Both the position numbers and the translations under genes were made by a program. Positions 58,120 through 64,000 of a DNA stretch of 64,000 bases are shown one piece after another. How positions within the stretch are numbered: the stretch's first letter is position 1; every line of letters begins with the position of its first letter. The notes beneath the pieces were generated by a model, which did no database searches, was not told the origin of the DNA, and saw nothing but the letters and a program-made list of their open reading frames with translations. Source of the stretch: an uncultured Anaeroplasmataceae bacterium (GTDB taxonomy: Bacteria; Bacillota_I; Bacilli_A; Acholeplasmatales; Anaeroplasmataceae); the NCBI GenBank assembly GCA_947629825.1, contig CANRFF010000006.1, forward strand, positions 1 through 64,000, written 5' to 3'.

Positions 58120-59820
58120 TCATTGACATAATTCCGCAAGAATTTTTTCCACGGCTTCGTCTTTGGTTAATTCCTGTGTCTGCATCGAAGAGCGGACTTT
58201 CAATTCCACGATATTTTCATTGCTTCTCTTCCCGCAAATCAACAGATATGGGATTCCGATCAATTCCCAGTCTTTCATTTTAAATCCCACTTTGGCAATC
58301 CGGTCATCCAAAATCACCTCTGCCTTACGGCTCAACAACGCTTCATAGCACGACTGTGCCAACTGTGCCTGTAAATCGTCCTGATAATTGACCGGCACGA
58401 CTACGACATGATACGGCGCCACCGCAATCGGCCAGCAAATGCCCGCATCATCATGATACTGTTCGACAATCGACTGAAGCGTCCGGGAAACCCCGATTCC
58501 ATAACATCCCATCACCATCGGAACGTTTTTTCCGTCTTCACTGACATAGGTACAATTCATCGGCAAACTGTATTTCGTTTGCAGTTTGAAGATCTGTCCG
58601 ACTTCGATTCCCCGTTCCAGACACAAAGGCTTTCCGCAAACCGGACAGAAATCATCTTTCTGAACTTTGCGCAAATCACAAACCGTTCCCGTAAAATCCC
58701 TGCCGTAATTCACATTCTTCAAATGATAATTCTTTTCATTGGCACCGACAATGAAGTTTCTCATCTGCGAAACTTCTTCATCGATATAAAGCGGACAGGA
58801 AAGACCCATCGGACCGACAAAACCGGAAACGGAATTCAAAGAAAGAATCTCTTCTTCCGTCGCCAACGTCAAATAATTTTCATTGGAGTCCAAAACATTG
58901 ACCAATTTGACAAGATTCACTTCCCGATCGCCACGAATGGCTACCGCAATCAGATTCTGATGAACTCCGTCGTGATATATAAGTGTTTTGACCGTCTGTT
59001 GCGGAGAAATCCGAAAAAACCGGGAAACTTCTTCAATCGTATGCACGTTTTCCGTCAAAACTTTTTCAAACGGTAAGAAATCATCCGAACATTGTTGTTC
59101 CAAACGGGAAGTCGCTTTTTCCACATCGGCGGCATATCCGCAGGAATCACAATAGGCAATTTCGGATTCTCCGACCGCCGATAAAGCCATAAACTGATGA
59201 GAATCGCTTCCGCCGATATTTCCCGTATCGGCAAGTACCACTTGATAGTGAAGCCCCAAGCGAGTAAAAATCCGAGAATACGCATCATACATCTGTTGAT
59301 AAGAAAGATCCAACCCTTTTTCGTCTTTATCAAACGAATAGGCATCTTTCATCAAAAATTCTCTTCCTCTCATCAAACCGAAACGAGGACGCAATTCATC
59401 CCGATACTTTGTCTGAATCTGATATAGATTGAGAGGTAAATTTTTATAGGATTTCACCAGATCTTTTGCCAAAGACGTAAAAACTTCTTCATGGGTCGGT
59501 CCCAGACAGAATTCACGATTGTGACGATCTTTCAACCGCATCAATTCCGGACCGTATTTGCTCCAACGACCGGACTCTACCCACAATTCTTTCGGTTGTA
59601 AAGCCGAACATAAAATTTCCAAACATCCGTCCCGATCCAGTTCTTCCCGAATAATATTTTCTATTTTATGCAAAACCCGAAGTCCCAAAGGTAAAAACTG
59701 ATAAATTCCTCCGACCAAATTTTTGATCATTCCGGCTCTCAACATCAGAATATGAGAAGGAATTTTCGCTTCTTGCGGCGCTTCTTTCAGTGTTGAAATT
59801 AACATTTTACTTGCTTTCAT
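58120..59820 (-). CDS. proS: Prolyl-tRNA synthetase
   Basis: ProS charges tRNA-Pro. It is the bacterial type with an editing domain between class II motifs 2 and 3. Motif 1 is near GLRVLHKIENIIREEL, motif 2 is RDELRPRFGLMRGREFLMKD (residues about 150), the INS editing domain spans about 225-400 with the CPV region near FCPVCGKPLCLE, motif 3 is MGCYGIGVSRTLQSI near residue 440, and the anticodon-binding domain ends at 566. RBS GAAGG is upstream. A TGATATAAT extended -10 box lies 38 bases before the ATG; the leader is too short for a T-box. Confidence 0.97.
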   Translation of the reverse strand: MKASKMLISTLKEAPQEAKIPSHILMLRAGMIKNLVGGIYQFLPLGLRVLHKIENIIREELDRDGCLEILCSALQPKELWVESGRWSKYGPELMRLKDRHNREFCLGPTHEEVFTSLAKDLVKSYKNLPLNLYQIQTKYRDELRPRFGLMRGREFLMKDAYSFDKDEKGLDLSYQQMYDAYSRIFTRLGLHYQVVLADTGNIGGSDSHQFMALSAVGESEIAYCDSCGYAADVEKATSRLEQQCSDDFLPFEKVLTENVHTIEEVSRFFRISPQQTVKTLIYHDGVHQNLIAVAIRGDREVNLVKLVNVLDSNENYLTLATEEEILSLNSVSGFVGPMGLSCPLYIDEEVSQMRNFIVGANEKNYHLKNVNYGRDFTGTVCDLRKVQKDDFCPVCGKPLCLERGIEVGQIFKLQTKYSLPMNCTYVSEDGKNVPMVMGCYGIGVSRTLQSIVEQYHDDAGICWPIAVAPYHVVVVPVNYQDDLQAQLAQSCYEALLSRKAEVILDDRIAKVGFKMKDWELIGIPYLLICGKRSNENIVELKVRSSMQTQELTKDEAVEKILAELCQ

Positions 59821-59857
59821 TGATAAAACCTTCTTTTTTATTCATAAACACATTGTG

Positions 59858-59866
59858 ATTATATCA
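59858..59866 (-). promoter_or_regulatory. Extended -10 promoter of proS
   Basis: On the minus strand TGATATAAT (-10 box at 59858-59863). The 224-base gap to rnj holds this, the rnj promoter and AT-rich sequence only. Confidence 0.55.
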
Positions 59867-59983
59867 TACTAAAATCAATAAATCTATGATAAATAAAGCA
59901 TTTTCATGAAAGAAATTCTTTTTTCCTCTTTCTTTTTTCTTCGGTTTTGGTTATACTTTATTTGTTTGAAATCAACAATAAGA

Positions 59984-60012
59984 TTGTAAAACTCAATTTT
60001 ATTTGGTATAAT
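59984..60012 (+). promoter_or_regulatory. Sigma-A promoter of the RNase J gene
   Basis: TTGTAA (59984-59989) and TATAAT (60007-60012) are 17 bases apart. Confidence 0.75.
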
Positions 60013-60044
60013 AATATCACTCGTAACAACACAAGGAGAAAAAT

Positions 60045-61733
60045 ATGGATAAAGTAATCACCAAAAACGAGTTGGGGATTTTTGCGCTCGGAGGACTGGG
60101 CGAAGTCGGGAAAAATATGTACTGTATCGAATACCTGAATCAAATTTTTATTATCGATTCCGGCATTCTGTTTCCGGACGAACACCTCTTGGGCGTGGAT
60201 TATGTGATTCCCGACTATACTTATTTAGAACAAAATGCTCATAAAATCGTGGGACTTTTTATTACTCACGGACATGAAGATCATATCGGCGGAATTCCTT
60301 TTTTACTGAAAAAAGTTTCCATTCCCAAAATTTATGCGGCAGGAGTGGCAGTCGATCTCATTGAAAACAAACTTTCCGAATATCCCGATTTGCTTTCCAA
60401 AACCCAAATCGTCGAATTCAAAGCCCATTTCAAATACAGTTTTAAAAATGTGGAAGTTTCATTTATTCGATTGAATCACTCCATTCCGGACGCTTATGCT
60501 ATTGTTTTCACAACGGATTTGGGAATCATTATGCATACGGGAGATTTCAAAATCGACTTTACTCCGGTAGGACCTTCGGCCGAATATGAAAAATTGGCGG
60601 CATTGGGTTCAAAAGGCGTTCTTTGCTTATTGGCGGATTCCACCAATTCTTTAAAAGAAGGATTTACCGACTCCGAAAGAAAAATCGGTGCCTCGATCAG
60701 GGACCTTTTTTCGCGAATCGAAAATCGAATCATTGTTGCGACATTCGCATCCAATATTTTCCGAATTCAACAGATCATCGAAGCGTGCGTCGAATGCAAA
60801 CGACACATCGCCATTTTCGGAAGATCAATGGAAAAAGCCATTGAAGTCGGACAGGAAATCGGCTACATCAAAGCGCCGAAAGGGACCATTATCGAAACCA
60901 GTGAAATCACTCACTATCAGCCAAATGAAATCTGCTGTCTGTGTACCGGATCGCAAGGGGAACCGCTCGCCGCACTTTCCAGAGTCGCCAACGGCACTCA
61001 CAAAACGATCAAACTCATTCCGGGAGATACCATCATCTTCTCTTCCAGTCCGATTCCCGGAAATCAGGAAGGGGTCAACCGTACCATCAATTTATTATTC
61101 AAAAACGGAGCCAATGTCATTACACATTCTCCGATTACCGACACCCATACTTCGGGTCATGCATCCAACGGAGAACAAAAACTGATGCTTTCTTTGATTC
61201 GACCGAAATATTTTATTCCGGTTCACGGAGAGTATCGGATGCAGAAAACACACGGGAATACCGCTATCGAATGCGGGGTTGCCAAAGAAAACGTATTTAT
61301 TTTGGAAAACGGTGAGGTTGTCGCTTTTTCCGAAAAAGGCGCCCGCTTGGCAGGACGGGTTCCGTCCGGGGAAGTATATATCGACGGAACCGGAATCGGA
61401 GACATTTCCTCTTCCATTATTCGGGAAAGAAAATTTTTATCCGAAGACGGAATGTTTGCGCTGGTGATTACCATTGATTCTCAAGCAAGAGATATTCCGC
61501 TGGAACCGCAAGTCGTTTCCCGGGGATTCATTTATATGAAAGACAGTGAAGAATTGACTCACTCCATTGTCAATGAAGCCAAAGATTATCTGATTGGCGA
61601 AATGAAAAAAATGAAAATATTGAACTACAATATTTTAAAACATAATCTTACAGACTTTTTAAATACTTTGATTTATTCGAAAACCGATCGGAAACCGATT
61701 GTCATTCCGATCTTTATGCCAATCGAATCATAA
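60045..61733 (+). CDS. rnj: Ribonuclease J
   Basis: RNase J is the 5'-3' exo- and endoribonuclease of Gram-positive mRNA decay and rRNA maturation. The MBL active site is THGHEDHIGGIPF near residue 75, with later ligands in MHTGDFKID and the beta-CASP motifs GSQGEPLAALSRVANG and HTSGHASNGEQKLML; PKYFIPVHGEYRM is the family signature. The C-terminal domain reaches residue 562. Whether it is the J1 or J2 paralogue cannot be told. RBS AGGAG precedes the ATG. The 3' end overlaps the convergent racemase gene by six bases. Confidence 0.95.
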   Translation: MDKVITKNELGIFALGGLGEVGKNMYCIEYLNQIFIIDSGILFPDEHLLGVDYVIPDYTYLEQNAHKIVGLFITHGHEDHIGGIPFLLKKVSIPKIYAAGVAVDLIENKLSEYPDLLSKTQIVEFKAHFKYSFKNVEVSFIRLNHSIPDAYAIVFTTDLGIIMHTGDFKIDFTPVGPSAEYEKLAALGSKGVLCLLADSTNSLKEGFTDSERKIGASIRDLFSRIENRIIVATFASNIFRIQQIIEACVECKRHIAIFGRSMEKAIEVGQEIGYIKAPKGTIIETSEITHYQPNEICCLCTGSQGEPLAALSRVANGTHKTIKLIPGDTIIFSSSPIPGNQEGVNRTINLLFKNGANVITHSPITDTHTSGHASNGEQKLMLSLIRPKYFIPVHGEYRMQKTHGNTAIECGVAKENVFILENGEVVAFSEKGARLAGRVPSGEVYIDGTGIGDISSSIIRERKFLSEDGMFALVITIDSQARDIPLEPQVVSRGFIYMKDSEELTHSIVNEAKDYLIGEMKKMKILNYNILKHNLTDFLNTLIYSKTDRKPIVIPIFMPIES

Positions 61734-62318
61734 CCGAAAACCAATCGTTTTCGGTTTTTTTGATTTCAATTCTTCTTTCAGTTTTTCCAAAGGCTGTATG
61801 ACATCGATTCCGAATTTGTCAAAAGGAATGTTCAAAAAATGCGTACAAGCCAAAGCGACGTTACGATAGGGTTCAAAATACGGAATCATTTCTTTTAAGC
61901 ATTCTTCTATATTCCGATTCTTCTGGATCGATTCAATCAATCGACTGCCATCCAATGTGGGAAATCCCCATTTTTCAACCATTTTACAAGTGTTTTGCGA
62001 GCCCAGAATCAAAGTGTCCGCCGTCAAATCGTCTTTGATAAAATCAAAAATCCCCACAATATCGAAATCCAGATTCTGTCTTAAAAAATCCAGTGTCATC
62101 AACGACAATGTATTACAAGCCAAAATGATTTTATCCACTTTCATCGCAATTAAAATGCGGGATAGATAATAGGCTCTCTTGCAAAGAAATTCTTTGCTTT
62201 TGTTTCCATAGGGAAAAAACGCCTCATCCATCAGGACAATCCACTCATTGTCCGGACTCTGAAGATGACGTGCCACCGCCAAAGCGCCTTTACCACTGTC
62301 GATCAAACCGATTCTCAT
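61728..62318 (-). CDS. Glutamate racemase-like protein, short
   Basis: The protein resembles glutamate racemase MurI, which makes D-Glu for peptidoglycan. The N-terminal IGLIDSGKGALAVARHL has the D-S-G motif, FFPYGNKS is the substrate loop, and both catalytic cysteines are present in LACNTLSLM and ALACTHFLN. At 196 residues it is about 70 shorter than MurI; the loss is mainly between the two cysteine motifs. It may be a minimal racemase or a related Asp/Glu racemase-family protein. ATG 62318 has GGTGAT upstream. It is followed by the terminator shared with rnj. Confidence 0.85.
   Translation of the reverse strand: MRIGLIDSGKGALAVARHLQSPDNEWIVLMDEAFFPYGNKSKEFLCKRAYYLSRILIAMKVDKIILACNTLSLMTLDFLRQNLDFDIVGIFDFIKDDLTADTLILGSQNTCKMVEKWGFPTLDGSRLIESIQKNRNIEECLKEMIPYFEPYRNVALACTHFLNIPFDKFGIDVIQPLEKLKEELKSKKPKTIGFRL
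61732..61761. terminator. Terminator between rnj and the racemase gene
   Basis: AACCGAAAA / TTTTCGGTT with a seven-base loop and a T-run on the plus strand. It overlaps both stop codons. Confidence 0.9.
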
Positions 62319-62363
62319 CCTATCACCATATTATCATCATATGCTCGGATAAAAAAATCAAAA

Positions 62364-62398
62364 CAAAAAGGCAGAAAAAACATCGTCTTTCTTCTGCC
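62364..62398 (-). terminator. Terminator of the trmR-exonuclease operon
   Basis: On the minus strand GGCAGAA / TTCTGCC (arms 62392-62398 and 62370-62376) is followed by TTTTTG. Confidence 0.85.
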
Positions 62399-62399
62399 A

Positions 62400-63293
62400 T
62401 TATCCCCATAATTCCTTATGAACTTTATCGTAAAAAGAAGTCAGATGCTGGACTTCTTTTTTAAATGCTTGAAACACTTTACAAGTAACTTCCGAATCGT
62501 TGAACGCATCGTGCAACTGTATGGAAAAATCGTCATAGTATAATTGGTACATTTTGAAAAGTCCCGGTTCATTCCGCAAATCATAAAAATTCTTAATCAA
62601 CTGACACAGGTTGACAAACCTCGTCTTTGAATTCAACGGAAGTCGATGATGAAGATCATAAGATTGATTCAAAATAATACTGTCGTTTTTTCCATAAATC
62701 ACAATGGCCGGACGATAATCGGTTAAAACCTCATTGAATTCTTCATAAAATTTCTCATAAGGAACCGCTTTTTGAAAAAAAGTTTTTTCATCGATATTCA
62801 AAAACGTCTGAACCCGACGATTCAGATTCTTCGATAAAGAGGGACGAATATAACTGGAATATCTGAAAATTTCTTCTCCTTCGCCATTGACCAATAAAAA
62901 GCCGGCCTGAATGATTTCCGGCTGAAAGCGGTGATTATAATGATACGGAGGCATCGTCATTTCCAAATCCAAAAACATAATATTTCCCAATGAAGATAAA
63001 AATTTCGAAAGGGAAGTATGAATCGATCCTTTGCTGTAATGACAGATTCTTCGATTCATCGAAGGAGTAAATACCTCATTGACATATTCGACCACAACGG
63101 CCTGAATCTGATTTTTCGTAAATCGTTCCGAATCGCTGGCTTCCAAATCCATATATACCCCCTCATAGAGATACGGTTTGAATAACGACCATTGCCCCGA
63201 TTGAAAATAAAGATAAACCCACCGACGAAAAGACTGAAGGGCAATCATTTTTGTTGAAATATTCACTTTTCGAATGACACCGATCAGTCTCAT
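62400..63293 (-). CDS. 3'-5' exonuclease (DEDDh, RNase T/KapD-like) with extra N-terminal domain
   Basis: The C-terminal part (about residues 105-285) is a DEDDh exonuclease: ExoI FLDLEMT with D109 and E111, and ExoIII HDAFNDSEVT with H261 and D266; the ExoII Asp is near VIYGKNDS. Such enzymes trim RNA or DNA 3' ends. The N-terminal 105 residues (MRLIGVIRKVNISTKMIALQ and following, strand-rich) are not part of the usual domain and look like a small beta fold. ATG 63293 has GGAGG upstream and lies 11 bases after trmR, which fixes the start; a much longer in-frame reading upstream is a chance extension. Confidence 0.88.
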   Translation of the reverse strand: MRLIGVIRKVNISTKMIALQSFRRWVYLYFQSGQWSLFKPYLYEGVYMDLEASDSERFTKNQIQAVVVEYVNEVFTPSMNRRICHYSKGSIHTSLSKFLSSLGNIMFLDLEMTMPPYHYNHRFQPEIIQAGFLLVNGEGEEIFRYSSYIRPSLSKNLNRRVQTFLNIDEKTFFQKAVPYEKFYEEFNEVLTDYRPAIVIYGKNDSIILNQSYDLHHRLPLNSKTRFVNLCQLIKNFYDLRNEPGLFKMYQLYYDDFSIQLHDAFNDSEVTCKVFQAFKKEVQHLTSFYDKVHKELWG

Positions 63294-63303
63294 GGTTTCC
63301 TCC

Positions 63304-63921
63304 TTATTTTTTTTCAGATACCGAAATTCCGTCGCCGATATGAAAAAAAGTCGTTTCAAATTCGGGATGGCTTTGCAGGTAACTGCGAAAAGATTGCAGT
63401 TTGCGTACCAATCCCCGAACACTTCTGGAAAGATGTTCATTATCCGAATTTTCCACCAATCCGTGAAAATCCATATTATCACAGATAACCGTTCCCCCAA
63501 CAGAAAGCAAAGGGGTATACAAATCGAAAAACTTTTGATATTGGGCTTTGGCGGCATCAATAAAAATCAAGTCAAACGTTTGATCCGCAAGATCCGAAAC
63601 CGCCTCCAAAGCGTCTTTGAAAATCAAATGGATTTCTTTTCCGAACGGTAGACATCGAAGATTTTTTAGAGCCGTTTGAAACATTTTTTCATTTCGTTCG
63701 ATCGTGTAAATTTCACTGTGACAAACCTGATTCATAAAAATGGCCGAATAACCGACGGCCGTACCAATCTCCAAAATCTTTCTCGGCTTTTTCCTGAAAA
63801 TCCAATCTTCCAAGAACAAACGACCTTCGTCTTGAATAATCGGAACCCGATCCGCCAGTGCTTGTTGGCGGATTTTTTCAATCAGATCATTGACACTCGC
63901 ATTCTTCACTGTCGCATCCAT
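63304..63921 (-). CDS. trmR: O-methyltransferase, TrmR-like (tRNA 5-hydroxyuridine)
   Basis: This SAM-dependent O-methyltransferase of the catechol/caffeoyl-CoA type is the YrrM/TrmR group, which methylates 5-hydroxyuridine at tRNA position 34. The SAM motif is KILEIGTAVGYSAIF, the metal-binding segments are FDLIFIDAAKAQY and VICDNMDFHG. The start is uncertain: ATG 63921 is used, which gives 205 residues and overlaps the upstream gene by 35 bases; GTG 63912 or a longer reading to 63975 are possible and no strong ribosome binding site favours one. In Bacilli yrrM sits near a DUF1292 gene and mltG, in line with the upstream partial gene. Confidence 0.88.
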   Translation of the reverse strand: MDATVKNASVNDLIEKIRQQALADRVPIIQDEGRLFLEDWIFRKKPRKILEIGTAVGYSAIFMNQVCHSEIYTIERNEKMFQTALKNLRCLPFGKEIHLIFKDALEAVSDLADQTFDLIFIDAAKAQYQKFFDLYTPLLSVGGTVICDNMDFHGLVENSDNEHLSRSVRGLVRKLQSFRSYLQSHPEFETTFFHIGDGISVSEKK

Positions 63922-64000
63922 CGCAGTTACCGCATTGTCCGTCACAACCGCTTTCCGAAGAAAAATAATCATCAAACAGATTTTCCAGCATTTCCCATTC
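63887..64000 (-). CDS. C-terminal end of an upstream gene with Cys-rich tail (DUF1292-like), partial
   Basis: On the minus strand a reading frame enters at 64000 and runs for 37 codons to a TGA at 63887-63889. It reads EWEMLENLFDDYFSSES and then a Cys/Asp/Gly-rich tail with CDGQCGNCDGC and CECQ. The E-W-E-x-x-E-x-x-F pattern is typical of the C-terminus of DUF1292 proteins (YrzB type), which often end in a cysteine-rich tail and lie next to ruvX, mltG and trmR. It overlaps the trmR start by 35 bases. The 5' part is outside the window. Confidence 0.7.
   Translation of the reverse strand, partial: EWEMLENLFDDYFSSESGCDGQCGNCDGCDSEECECQ

Noticed and set aside
58408-59076. Plus-strand reading frame of 222 codons opposite proS
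   Set aside because: Shadow of the proS frame with no ribosome binding site.
59821-59857. T-box riboswitch upstream of proS
   Set aside because: The leader between the -10 box and the ATG is under 40 bases, far too short for a T-box.
62400-63560. Longer form of the exonuclease (386 codons)
   Set aside because: The upstream 89 codons run through trmR, while GGAGG and ATG at 63293 fit the operon spacing.

Overview
The window reads as chromosomal DNA of a low-GC, cell-walled, Gram-positive bacterium of the class Bacilli in the broad sense, most like the Erysipelotrichia; this placement is inference from gene content. The supporting markers are the DnaB/DnaI helicase-loading pair, HrcA with CIRCE-type operators, RNase J, RqcH, a proofreading-dead DNA polymerase I, MurD plus a PASTA penicillin-binding protein, a FapR/FabT-style lipid gene set, and Firmicute L10 and L1 ribosomal leaders. 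Coding density is very high. No gene-free gap reaches 300 bases; the largest (43030-43300) is full of promoter, operator and terminator signals. Two thirds of the genes lie on the minus strand. No tRNA, rRNA, CRISPR array, insertion sequence, prophage or replication origin was seen.

Layout. 1-4828: assorted metabolism (a partial-context unknown gene, glutamine amidotransferase, DUF1540, VTT membrane protein, RluA-type pseudouridine synthase, GltD-like oxidoreductase). 4924-12330: a DNA replication and repair operon on the minus strand (TIGR04076, polA, nitroreductase, mutM, coaE, unknown, dnaB, dnaI). 12361-17101: the heat-shock operon hrcA-grpE-dnaK-dnaJ, with tandem CIRCE-like operators. 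17101-27444: MBL hydrolase, rpmG, ispG, a GGDEF protein, exoA, pepF, PBP, murD, and a degV-marR operon with a clear palindromic operator.

27463-34649 is the most unusual region. It is a nine-gene minus-strand operon that encodes a divergent sigma factor, two paralogous DUF2589 proteins separated by a small polybasic protein, an unknown 88-residue protein, a STAS anti-anti-sigma factor, a GH3-type acyl-adenylating enzyme, a membrane SpoIIE/RsbU-type phosphatase and an RsbW-type ATPase. The parts of a partner-switching cascade are therefore packed with an uncharacterised effector set. A stand-alone GerE/LuxR-type regulator sits just upstream.

34761-49471: uvrC, a CmpB-family membrane protein, rpoZ-gmk, rqcH, an Hpt protein, M18 aminopeptidase, acyl-ACP thioesterase with an elaborate leader, hslO, recQ, galE, and rplK-rplA-rplJ-rplL-rsmC with L1-type and L10 leaders. 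49505-53132: copper homeostasis csoR-copA, where copA carries a C-terminal CopZ domain that has its own ribosome binding site and start codon, then a HAD phosphatase. 53131-64000: an MGMT-like gene and htpG (with a CIRCE-like operator), a degenerate esterase, an SH3-C39 secreted protein, sirtuin, proS, RNase J, a short glutamate racemase, an exonuclease, trmR, and the Cys-rich C-terminus of a gene that runs off the right edge.

Sigma-A promoters with a near-perfect TTGACA-17-TATAAT structure are common, as are extended -10 (TGnTATAAT) promoters. The favoured ribosome binding site is GAGGTG placed 5-7 bases from the start codon; this spacing was used to choose starts, several of which are GTG or TTG.
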